DNA of 64,000 nt, taken from contig OX030958.1 of NCBI GenBank assembly GCA_943735955.1, forward strand, positions 671,001 through 735,000, in the 5' to 3' direction. Source of the DNA: Piscicola geometra. Its lineage: Eukaryota > Annelida > Clitellata > Hirudinida > Piscicolidae. The position numbers and the translations under genes were made by a program. How positions within the stretch are numbered: position 1 is the stretch's first letter; every line of letters starts with the position of its first letter. The notes below the pieces were generated by a model. It was not told the origin of the DNA. It was given only the letters and a program-made list of their open reading frames with translations, and did no database searches. This document shows positions 23,140-34,700 of the stretch, piece after piece.

Positions 23140-24200
23140 TTGAACAGATTTAAATGTGATGTTTTTATCACATTAAACATTTTTGAAATTTTATATTTTA
23201 GTTTTCAAACGATTTTACAATTTTATTAATTAGTCATTGAAAAATAATTAATCAAGCTCAGTAAAATTATTTTTTATATCTAGAAACTTTGTAACACAAA
23301 TGAATTGATATCTATTCGTGAATTTAATTTTCCAGTACCGGAGGCTTCATAATTGCTGAATAAATTGTATAACGGCCAAGATTAAATTCTGAGAGCAAGT
23401 GAATGAGATGCGACATCAACAGAGATTCTTATTTTAAATCATTAAAATTACTATTCAATGATTTCATTACTTTGATTCTTTAAAATAAAAAAATATTTGA
23501 TTAAAAATCATTCACTCGAGTCATTAGCAATTTTAAGCCACTATCAAGGACCGAGATAATTTATCTTATTCAAATAAAAATTAACTATTAAAAATCTTGA
23601 AAAAAGAACTAATGTTTTTATTTTATTTATTGAAAAAATATAACCTTTACTCTATCTAGAGACTCTATATTTTTGATTTGAACCTTGTGCTCTATAACAA
23701 TCACTTTCAGAATAGAGATATTGGCCTATTTTATTGTTGTTTAATTTTGTTGAGTTCATCATTTTGAGACTTTTATAACTTGAAAATACTTTCTTTAAAT
23801 TTTTTAATCTTTTAATCAAATTTTCCGAATTCTTTTTTTTTAATCCGGGTTTATCATGTTTAAACATCTGGAGAACCAACAAAATTAAAAAATAGTATTT
23901 TTTGGTTTTGTGGCCATGTCGTTTAAAAATCTAAATGAACTTTGAATAGTTAAAAACATGTTTATTCAAACAAAGATTCCTCCTACTATTAAGAAACAAT
24001 TGTTAGATATACTTGTTTTTTTTCTTTATTTCCCAATTTAAATCTGAGCTAAAAATATAAGTTATATCATTTAAAAAAGCTGTTAAATTATATTTTATCT
24101 ATGAAATATGAGAGATGTTGACTATTCGCTTGCTGTATAAATTGATAAAATAACTTATTGTTAGTAAAAAAAAGTATCAATAAATTATTTATATAATGGA
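23140..24200. other. AT-rich region, nothing recognised
   Basis: No transposon ends, arrays or domain matches were seen. The short minus-strand open frame at 23652-23882 resembles nothing known. The 3' part is the upstream region of the secreted-protein gene. Confidence 0.45.
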
Positions 24201-24219
24201 CTTGTGGTCTACTGCAATG

Positions 24220-24227
24220 TATAAATA
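24220..24227 (+). promoter_or_regulatory. TATA box of the secreted-protein gene
   Basis: TATAAATA lies about 140 bp upstream of the start codon at 24359, which would place transcription start near 24250 and give a leader of about 110 bases. Assignment rests on motif and position only. Confidence 0.5.
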
Positions 24228-24358
24228 GAGAAGAAATAGTAAGCACCCCTAAGTTTTACGCTTGATTAACCAGGTTTCGTTTCTTACAATTCATTTTACA
24301 ATTTATAATTTGAAAAGCTAGTATTTTAATTCATCATATTATTTTTCAGCATTCAAAA

Positions 24359-25490
24359 ATGAAGTTCGTTTTTGCTCTAGCACTCCTCACCGTTGTCCTC
24401 GACTGCATTTTGGGTAATTCTTATTACAAATACAATGAAAAATTAATTTATCGATTTCATACAGACAATTTAGATAATTGAAGCTAGGAAATTAACAAAA
24501 AGACGTCATTTCAAGAAGCGAAGCACCATAAAAAATTTCATTTATTCAGCAACTCCAGTTGAAAATGGAAGGACTCTGAATGAAAAAACGGAGACAGAAC
24601 TCGATAATAGAGAAAGGTCCTGTGAGGGGAGGGAGAGGATGCCTGACTGGTCTTCACAGGTCGTTTGAAAAATATCAATTTGCTTCTTTATAATTATTCG
24701 TCAACAAGCATATTGTATGTCAATGCCATCTATGTGTATAATATGTTTTTGTGTATGTATTTTATTATTAAAAATCGAATGAACATTGAAGATAGATGTT
24801 TCAAAATGTAGATAATAGAAAATTTGATGAAATTGAATGAAACATTCATAGTCATGACTTTTTCCTTATCTCATTATTATTATAATAATTATTAATCATA
24901 TTATTATAATTACAATAATAAAAATAAGAATAATAATTATAATTATAATTATTTTTGTTGTTGTTGTTGTTATTATTATTGTTATTATTATCAATATTAT
25001 TATTATTGATTATATTATCATTATTATTATCATTATTGTTATCATCATTATTATTATTATTTATATTATTTTAGAATAACTATTATTACTATAATTAATA
25101 ATAATTATTATTATAATTAATATTTATTTTTATTATTCTTCTTATTAGGAGAACGAAGATAAGAAAGAAGAAGAAAGAGATGAAGATGTTGTTGATGGTG
25201 GCTGTAAAACAGAATTGAAGATGGCGACAGAGGTGGAGACAGGAGCAGTGATGGAAGAAGGAGCAGAGATGGAAGAAGGAGATGCACAAATCGGAAATAC
25301 GACATGTTACTTCGAGACAGATGAATTGGGGAATCAATCTGAGAGATGTTTCACATTCACTAAACTCACTCTCCCTTCCTATACAATATTCAATATTACA
25401 ATCAAAAGGTTGTGTCTGTCTGACAGTACCGAAGAAGATTGTGTTCCCGATGAATGGGACAATAATTCTGGAAAGGATGAGGGTGAATGA
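24359..25490 (+). CDS. Small secreted acidic six-cysteine protein (3 exons)
   Basis: Exons 24359-24413, 24550-24659 and 25149-25490 join in frame at GT-AG sites (phase 1, then phase 0) to give about 168 residues. Residues 1-19 (MKFVFALALLTVVLDCILA) are a typical signal peptide. The mature part is acidic (ENEDKKEEERDEDV; METs with repeated EEGAEMEEGDA) with six cysteines, in the contexts ERSCEG, GGCKTE, TTCYFE, ERCFTF, RLCLSD and EDCVPDE, which could form three disulfides. A TATA box precedes it and AATAAA at 25619-25624 follows the stop. The spacing does not match any family I can name. Expression in a secretory tissue is inferred, not seen. Confidence 0.7.
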
Positions 25491-25618
25491 AAGTATAAAC
25501 TGTTTTGCTCGGATCCATTACTGAACTATACAAAGTTGTAACATTAAACAAAATATCTTTGGAAGTAATATACCGTTAAATATAAACTTTGTCTGGCATA
25601 TTGATGAAACTGTGTGCT

Positions 25619-25624
25619 AATAAA
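25619..25624 (+). terminator. Polyadenylation signal AATAAA
   Basis: AATAAA 129 bases after the stop codon of the secreted-protein gene, followed by a T/GT-rich stretch (TTTTTGTCTGTG). Confidence 0.55.
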
Positions 25625-25847
25625 ACCTCAAGCATTTTTGTCTGTGCATCATTTTTAACGTTGGTTTTTGAATGTTACTAGCACTGTGTATAAAAGCAGA
25701 AGCAAGAGAGAACAATGACAATTTAGTACGTTATTATACGTAATGTTGCAATGCACCATTGGTGCATAAGTTATACGATATAAGCCAGTCTTTCTAAAAA
25801 CTGAGAGCAACCCTTCAGTGCGTGATGCCAGTTGGTAAAAGACTCTA

Positions 25848-26860
25848 GGGGAGAGCAGGGCAAGAGCCCATGTTAAGGCATTTTTAATACTGCTTCTAGA
25901 AATAAAGAAATTAAAAAATTAAAAGTTGCATTAAATACTTCAATATCATAGCTATGTTCAATTTTTTTCTATTTTCCTACTAATTAATTTTCAAGGTCAA
26001 AAAACCATTTCCCAAACGCTATATGATTTTTTTCAATTTAAAATTAGAATTTTAATTAAAACTCAATTTTATTTTTTCTGAAAATCTTTATTGCAAATTG
26101 TTTGTCTATCACTGTCATGAAACACAGCCTAGTCTTTTCTCATAGTTGCAAACTTGTTCTCACGTTTTCTCAAGATAAAAGGCTCTTTTCGTTGGACTCA
26201 TCTCGCACTTTATCACCAAAGAAGCTCAACCATCCGCCAGCTTTATTTACTTTTTTCAGAATGTTTTCTCAAATTTGACTGCCATATCCAAGAGCTTATT
26301 TTGAATCGTCTTTGACCTGTAGGCTATTGGTTGCATTTCTGGGATCAGTTTTAGAAACCTTTTTGAAATACGGCTTTCGATTCGGAACTAAAAAGTGCTC
26401 TAAAGTTTCCACTTTTTCTTTTTTCAGCTAACTTCTGCTTTTTGACCCGAAATGTCGAAAGTACTGACCAAGCTTTAGTTAAAAGTTCTCATATTTGATA
26501 GCCAGTTGGTGTCTGGAGCTCTGCAAGCTCACTGTCGCTTGTTTAGAATTAGAAGCTTCAACCTTACTCGAGATGCTGAGTTGATTCTTACAGTTTTTTA
26601 CATTATAAGTTTTGATTTTGAAAAAAGTATTGTTTAAAGTATGAACTCTAGGTGGGTTGAGTGTTAGTCTTTTCTTGAGCAGTAAAAAATATTTTATTAC
26701 CGTGGAAAAAAATTTTGTTTACCACACAAACAAACAAGATTTACTAAATTTAAAGCAGCAAGTTAACTATGAAATTTTCACCCTTTACTATTGAAAAATC
26801 TCTAAATTTGCGTCATTGGAAAAATGTCGAGAGTGAAAATAAGAGACAAGGAAGTGCGCC
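25848..26860 (-). mobile_element. TA-flanked pogo/Tc1-like element, one end plus decayed coding part
   Basis: The left end GGGGAGAGCAGGGCAAGAGC follows TA and is homologous over about 140 bp to the left end of the element at 32630. On the minus strand 26100-26640 reads as broken coding sequence including GGWLSFFGDKVRDES, similar in kind to the CENP-B/pogo HTH region (GW-x-FF). Several stops interrupt it. A right-hand end matching GCTCTCCCC was not found, so the far boundary is approximate; AAGTGCGCCTTATACATGG at 26850-26870 may belong to another Tigger-like end. Confidence 0.45.
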
Positions 26861-26957
26861 TTATACATGGTATTTTACGGCAAATTCAAACCCAACAAAT
26901 TCTTACCTTTGGCTCAACATGTTTGGCTCAGAATTTTAATCTGTACAATTGAGCTTT

Positions 26958-27020
26958 ATCCATCCTTCCATCCATCCATCCATTCGTCCATCCATCCATC
27001 CATCTATCCATTTATGCATC
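26958..27020 (+). repeat. (CATC)n short tandem repeat
   Basis: Imperfect CATCCATC tetranucleotide repeat, broken by single substitutions. Confidence 0.8.
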
Positions 27021-27098
27021 TTTTTCAAATTGTTCAGAAATGTGATGGGAAAGTTAAATGTATCCTTGGCAATGATCCAGAGGGTGGATTAACTAGAG

Positions 27099-27412
<314 letters not shown>

Positions 27413-27631
27413 CTGAAATGAGGGTTGCTCCCTTAGCCCCAAATTAGCTAAAACCTAACCCGCAAGACAACAGGGCCATAACCTTGGCTGGGAACCTGAA
27501 GGTTAGAGTTATTATTGAAAGTTAATTTTAGTTGTTACAAAATCTTCAAACTCCGCCCCTTAACAATGTAACTTTGTGGAGTTAGATTATTTAATATGAT
27601 CCGATAAAAAATTCAGACATTTATGAATAAT

Positions 27632-27830
27632 AATAATAATGGCGAGCATTATTATAGTGGCGTATAACCCGAACGGGCTTCCAGGCCACTTAGAATGCAA
27701 ATTTTCATTTGCGCCTTTGGGTTACTAGGACATTGGTTGCACTCAAACCTAGGACCTTTCATTATTGGTCAAGCCGACTCGGCTACCTGTTCCCATATAC
27801 AACCCGTCATGGGGATATCCAGTCCGAACA
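27632..27830 (-). mobile_element. tRNA-derived SINE, family 1, best copy
   Basis: On the minus strand a perfect pol III A box TAGCCGAGTCGG (27774-27785) is followed 25 bases on by a B-box-like GGTTTGAGTGC (27739-27749), then a body with GTAACCCAAAGGCGCAAATG, the core CCCGTTCGGGTTATACGCC and an ATT-rich tail (ATTATTATTATT at 27630). Related pieces occur at 9655-9805, 32795-32880 and 56915-56985. The tail and the lack of a cloverleaf 3' half show a SINE rather than a tRNA gene. Confidence 0.82.
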
Positions 27831-28790
27831 AAAGGAGGGAGTTTCATTTTAACTAACATTCTTTCCCATTATTCGAAACAAAGACAAAACATTTAGAGTT
27901 ATTATTTGTCAAAAACTCGAAAAAAGTTATATAATGTGCAAAAAAGTTTATTTACGTAATATGAAAACAATTCTTTGTTTTCATAATATACAACAAATAA
28001 ATATTCTTTAAAATAAGTTCTCGAGGGTTAGTGACAAACTTTGAAATTAAATGTTCGATAAGTTTTTTTTTAAACCAATTGAAGACGAATGCTCGACATG
28101 GCAAATTCATTGAGTCGGTTTTCACTAACTGTGCTTCTAAACCAAATGAACGTTCTACAGGGCTGGTATTGCAGGAGAGTGAGTCAAATTAATAATCCCT
28201 TATTAATGTGGAAAACAAATATACTTTTTTTTTCAAAACGTCATAGAATATCTGGAATATTTTTGGCATTATTCCACGGGTACGAGCATATCTCTGGGTG
28301 AACAACATAAAAACACGTGTGTAATTCGTAGCCAATATTCAATGTCTGAAAATAAAAATGAAAACTTTGAGAAACGATAACAATTCATGATTGAAAAAAA
28401 AATTTCTATGCTTCTGCAGACTTCATCCTATCACGTTTTTTTAGCTGAGCATGGTTAATTAAGCGATACATTTCAAACAGGACATTTCCTCGTGCCACGC
28501 AAAAAGAAACGTCTTATCTGCGCCCATTCGATGATGATGATGATTTAAAAAAGAATAGCTTGAAGAACATTTTTAGAAAATGTGAAAATATAAGAAAATA
28601 AAAACATGTTTCAGTTTAATATTATTTGTGAAGATGGCAAGGATGGTAATGCTCTATCGATAAAATAACAAATTGTATCATTATATTAGTTTGAAAGAGC
28701 GTGAAATAATTCCTCAGGTTTGGTACAGAGTATACTATGTACAGTAAAAATGGAATGAGGAATTGTAAAGCTCATTTTTTTCACTTCTAA
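27831..28790. other. Downstream region of the type II enzyme gene, nothing recognised
   Basis: AT-rich sequence with no domain, array or transposon end. On the minus strand it should contain the 3' UTR and polyA site of the gene ending at 28792. Confidence 0.45.
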
Positions 28791-28791
28791 A

Positions 28792-31700
28792 CTAGGGAAC
28801 ATAGACCATGGTTGTGTTATGGAAATAAGGAATCACGGAACCACAAAACATATCTATAGCTTTTGTAACATTTTTGATGACAGCACTGAGTTTCACTGGG
28901 TGGATTGCATTCATACTGTCAATCACTGATTCTTTCAAGAAGGCCCAAGGCGTCATTCTAGTGCCATCCCAGTTGGACATCGTTGTCAAGTCAAGAGTCT
29001 TTTCTAAAGGTTCCATGCTTCTGATAGCGGTTGGAACAGCTATTTCTAAAAAGACTTCATGCTTAAAGAGTAAAGACACTATTTTTGAAAAATTTTTGAA
29101 ATAACTTTTAGGAAGAAACAAATTATCTGCAGTTGCGCCATACGCTCTGTGATTAGCCTTCGTAGATAAAGTCAATTGTTTTCTCATAGCTTTTAAATCA
29201 AGGTCAGTTTGGTTGCCAAAGTCGTCGAAAAAGGCAAAGAGATGTTTCCTATAAGCTCCCCACCAAACCCATGGGGATGTATGATTGCAAACGAACTTCT
29301 CATTGCAATCTTTCATCACATCGATGTCCTTCAGTCTATAATCCTCCTCTTTTGCTCGGTACCATATTCTTTCAAGCGGGTAGTGAATTAAATCGTTTTT
29401 AGTGAAAATATCATCGGCTAGAGAAAGAATTCCTTTGACTTGCAAGTCCAGCCTGATGACTTTCAGATAACATTCGTAGTGCATGGCTCCTGCCTGCCCC
29501 TTCTGCTTGTAGGTGAGGAAGTGGAGCCTGTACGACTGGAAACTCTCCAAGTTTGGCAGCTTGTCAGCGCAGTAGATGATGTTCGGGTAGAAGGGTCTGT
29601 ATTGCATTTCGATCAAAGGAATCAATTCAAGGTAGGCATGGTTGAAACAAACCAACAAAACGATGTTGCTCCTTTGATACCAAGGCTTGGACAAGTCGAC
29701 TCTGGTGTAGTTGTTCGTTTTGTTTTCGAAACAAAGATTTTCATATTCCTCTTTGATGGCTTCCAAGTTTTCAAACTTTTCATTTTGTGTACTTTGTTTT
29801 GGATGCCAAATGGTACGAGTGCATGTTGCATTCAAAACTTTGATTTCATTCTCTTTAAAATTGATCGATTCAGAACTTCCATCCACTTCACTAGTTTTGA
29901 TTTAATTGCATCGTCAGACATTGCTTTTATCGTTTCCGAGAAACACTTGCTCATGTCTTTGCTCTTGCAAACGGGCAAACTCTTTTTCATCTGCATGCAA
30001 ACAGAGCGATTGAAGGTGTGGAACTTCGTCTTGATGCTGCTTGCGTCCCAGTGCACTGATACGCCACAACCAGACCACGCCATCAGGTGCTGCATCACGC
30101 AGGAATACTTCTCGTACTGGTGACTGTCAATGAAAGAGTTCTCCATGAGTGGCAAGAAGTAAAAGGCGCAGCGAGAAAAGATGGAAACAGAAAAGCTGAT
30201 GGGGAGATGAGAGTTTTCAGGCAAAAGAATGTCAGGCATGGTGGTGTCGCAGTTTTTGGTTTGGTGTGGAGAAGGGAAAACGGCTGGAGTGGATATGCCT
30301 GCAAGGTGGTTGTGGTCGCACAGCAGTGGCATCACGTGCTCTTTTTCCGAGGTAGAATTCACCGCAGCTGATGAATTGCATGCGTAGTAGAGAGAGGTGA
30401 CGAAGGGAGAAGTACCATTGAAGCGGAAGCTGCCCCTGCTCGACAGACCCTCCAGTCTGTGCGCCATCTCTGAAGAAAGTTCCTTTTCGCCTGCTCTGTA
30501 GATCACTCGGGCGCCCAGCTGCGAGGAAAGAATGCTTTATTATACGTCTGTGAATATTTTATAATAATCCACTTCGCAGAAACAATTCAAGAGTGAGTCT
30601 ACTTTGATGGCGATGAAGGACTGAATGTCTTGCGGTGAGAAGAGGGAGAGGTTGAAGCCCTGTCTGGTCCGTTCCATCTCCCTGCTGTCGACCAACAACA
30701 GGTTTTCAGGCCTAGGGTGGTTATACATTTTTTCTTTATTTTTTCAAACAAAATTTAAATTGAATTTTAAATTTATTCAAAAGTTTCACAACAAAAAAAG
30801 AATATAAAGATATATATTTTTAAAACTTATCACTTCATATGTTTCATCAGTGGCGCAACCAGGGAAAGGTCTAGAGGGCCCTCCCCCTCAGGCTAATTCG
30901 AAGGGTCTCGCAGTTTTTAGAAAAATCTTGAGTTTTTTGGTGTTGGGGTAATGGGTTTTTCAATATGCCATAAGACCAAAATATTTTTTCTGGATGTTCA
31001 TCAGGCCTTTATCTCACGAAACATTTTCTATATAAACACAGAATATAGAGATCCCACTACAATAACACTAAATTTCACAAATTCTGGGAAAAAATAGAGC
31101 ACCATTAGACCTTAACTACACTTTCACAAATCTACACTTATCATATGTAGGGAGAGGTTGCTAAAGATGAACCGGTTCCAAAGATTATTTACAGTTATGC
31201 GCTTTGAAAATTAATTTTATATATATTTCATATCTATGCATCCATCTTAGATGCACATTTTAATGTTGGTTTCGTTTCGGAAAGTTGTCTCATTCGAATT
31301 AGAAAACTTGAAAAACTGATTTCTTGAAGAATTGTTGAAATATTGGGAGGTAACATTTTGCTTTTTATTTCTCAACGTCCGAAGGGGTATAATTTCAATT
31401 TTTTATTCGTAATTAGATGATGCAGTACAGTTTTACAAGTTGTACAATTTAAAATTGAGTGATTGGCCTGTTATGACCATGATTAGGTGCATGGTCATAG
31501 TTGCCTAACATGGACCACGAATAATTGTCTAAGATTAAACGTAGGAAGAGAATATAGACATTGGTGAATCTGTCTCTGGCATTCGTACATCTCGGGGGAT
31601 CATATAGCAATATTGACTATATACAATATAATCGACTATATAAAGTTTATATTCAAAATATTGAAAATTAACACAAACCAATAATTTCATTTTTTATTAA

Positions 31701-34700
31701 TTAAAAAAACTGTTAGAATTCATTAGCTTTGATACAACTATAAAAAGTGAAGCAATTTTCGAAAAAGTTGAACCAGTAAAGATCGAAATGAAAACTAGAA
31801 AGCCTAGAGCAAAAAAAGTTAAATTTTCAAAATTAACCTAAAAGCTAAATTTAATTTTATTTAGTCAATTTGATTAAAGGACAATTCACATTAAAATACA
31901 AACTGGTGTATTTCATTAGATAACTAAACAATTTTGACGATGAATACAGTTTTTAAATGGCATTTTTTATTGAATACAATATAAATTCATCTTAGGGAAC
32001 AGAGCTTTCCATCTTGAGTACCCAGTTGCTCAACATGGAATTTTTTGGTATTCATGTTTGAAGTAAAAAAACTTCTGTTTTTTTATTTGTTTCTTTTTTT
32101 ATCTAGTCTTATGTTTGAGTTCACATAACTAGATAAAGTGTCAATATAATGGCTGGATAAATTTAAATTATTTCTTATGTAATTGAGCTTTGAGGCTACG
32201 TTTAAAAATCGTCCCGACTTGTGCAAACTCCCCCTATATTCTTACTGCCATGACACAGTATACATAGAACAACGCAGAAGGGCAAAATAAATCCTGAGCT
32301 TGCGGACTTATCCAACCTTCATGGAAAGGATGCTGGAACTGTGCAAAGACATTTCAAAACCACATCAACAAGTTTATGTGCAAATCAGTCTGATTTCAAT
32401 ATATGTATCGAACTGCAAGAACTCTTTTGAGCTACAAGCCTTCAGTCCGAGTTGAACTATATGCTCGATATTGCACTGAGTCTGCCAGTTACTTCATCAG
32501 ATGCAGAAAGAGCATTTTCTAAACTTCGGCTTATTAAAATTCATCTTAGGACGACTGTGTCTATTTGTCGTTTGCAAAGATTATTTGAGAAGATCTGCTA
32601 CCAAAAAAACTACTGCACTTTTTCCAGTAGGGGAGCGCAGGGCAAGATGCGCATTTTAAGGGATTTTTAATACTGCTTCTAAGTGATAACGAGATAAATA
32701 AATTAAAATATTGCCTTAAATACTTCAGCTATGTTTACTTTTTTCCCATTTTTCTAATCATACATTTTCTAGGTTAAAAAACGATTTTCCTTATACAATA
32801 CAATACAATACAACGACGAGTATTATTAACGTGGCGTAAACCCGGACGGGCTTCAAGACCACTTGGTTATGGAAAATTTGATAATAATATTAATGATAGA
32901 TGAATAAATGGAAAGTATAGGAAAAGTAAGTTATTAAAATTTAACAATATAATCATTTATATATGTATATACATATATATACATACATATACATATATAT
33001 ACACACATATATTTATAGATATATATATTTTTTTTAATAGACAAAATAATTTTTTTAAAGATTGAGACTGAAATGATAATAACAATAAATTTAAGAAAAA
33101 AGTAAATATCTATATTATATTATTATGATTGTTTTTATTTATTATTTTTATTTATTTTACAATTATTATTGACTATTAGTATAAATATAAAAAAGAATGA
33201 AATTGGGGAGCAAGAAATTGATTAATGAAAAATGAGCAGTAAATTTGTAAGATATTGTTATCGGTCAAACAAGTACGTTTTCAGGGAACGGCTGAATGTC
33301 GCGGTTGAGCTCGGGGATTTGAGTCTATTGGGAAGACTATACCAAAGAGTCGGCGCTGCAACAAAAAAGCTTCTTGCACCTGCATACTTGAGTTTGTAGC
33401 TCTGTGGAACTACATCCTTTTGAATTCTTTGGTTAGCGGCTGCCATTTTGGCAAGCGCTCAAATAAATTTGTAGAATAAACGGTTTTGGGTATAATATAT
33501 TAAAAATTTAGAATCTTAAGTCTTAATAAAAATTAAATTAATTAGAATGTTTTTAGTGCGAATGTTATTTGTTTTGAATCTGTCAAGGAATGGCCGCAGC
33601 AGACCAAGATGGCCGCAGGGAATCAAGTGAGCTGCGATATAAAGAAGAAACCCTTCCATAGCAGCAGAAGTTCCAGTGCTGGCAAGGACTTCTCCTTCAC
33701 CCTTTATCGCAGCCTCGGCACCAGTGGCAAGACAGAAAATCGAGAAGAATGATGATTGTGTTTTATAGTTTTGAGGATGATGTGGTGATGATTGTGCTGT
33801 GGTATGAGTGTTGGTACTGTAGTGTTGATTGAATTTTTTTTGGTGGTGATAGTGATTTTTTAGCGTGGTTGTCATTGTGGTGTGGGTGACGTTGGATTAT
33901 TGAAGTTGATTGTTTGTTTTTTTATGTTTAAATTGATATTTATACATACATTGGTAGTGGTATAAAAACCGTTTTATTTAACAAATTTATTATAAGAGCG
34001 CTTTTGTTCACTTAGTAAAGGGCGCTATACAAATTATTAGTGATTAATAGCAGACTTGAGTCTTTCCCTCTGGGGAAGACTGGCTCTCATGACAATGCTA
34101 CTCGACAAATAATCTGGACACTCATTAGACAGACACTTGTGCATTAACAAGATGTTTTTGTATTCAATTCTGTTTTCAACACGAAGCCAGTGAAGCTCCT
34201 TGAGAACAGGGCTGAAGTGATCATACTTTCTAGCACCTGTTATGAGCCTAGCTGTGGTGTTGATTATAGACTGAATTTTCTGCAGCTGCGTCATTGGCAA
34301 CCCAGTAAGAATGATATTGCCATAGTCAATTCGACTGAGAACCAAAGCAGAAACCAATGTTCTCAGTGAGTCCTTGGTCAATAACAATCTTATGGATCGT
34401 ATTTGGCGTAAAGAAGCAAAGCAGGTTTGAGTCATCTTGTTGATGTGTGTCGTCATGGTGAGGTCTTTGTCGAGATAAACTCCTAGGTTTCTGACGCTTT
34501 CGGAAGGAATTATCTCGTTCTGACAAATTCGAACTGGATCTTTGGAAGTGTGAATAGAGTTTCGACGGGATGAGAGCCAGATAACTTCAGTTTTGCTGGA
34601 GTTAAGTTTCAGTTGATTGGCACCCATCCAAGCAGCAATTTCATCAATGCATGATGACACCCTTTCTTGCAGGTCAGCTATCAGAGCAAGACGCACCATT

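Noticed and set aside
29440..30123. 227-codon plus-strand open frame
   Set aside because: Antisense to the enzyme exon, which has splice sites, a signal anchor exon and consistent phase.
33516..33875. 119-codon minus-strand frame in the LINE insertion
   Set aside because: His/Thr-rich low complexity from CACCAC-type sequence, then unrelated text; no homology and the insertion looks like a retroelement piece.
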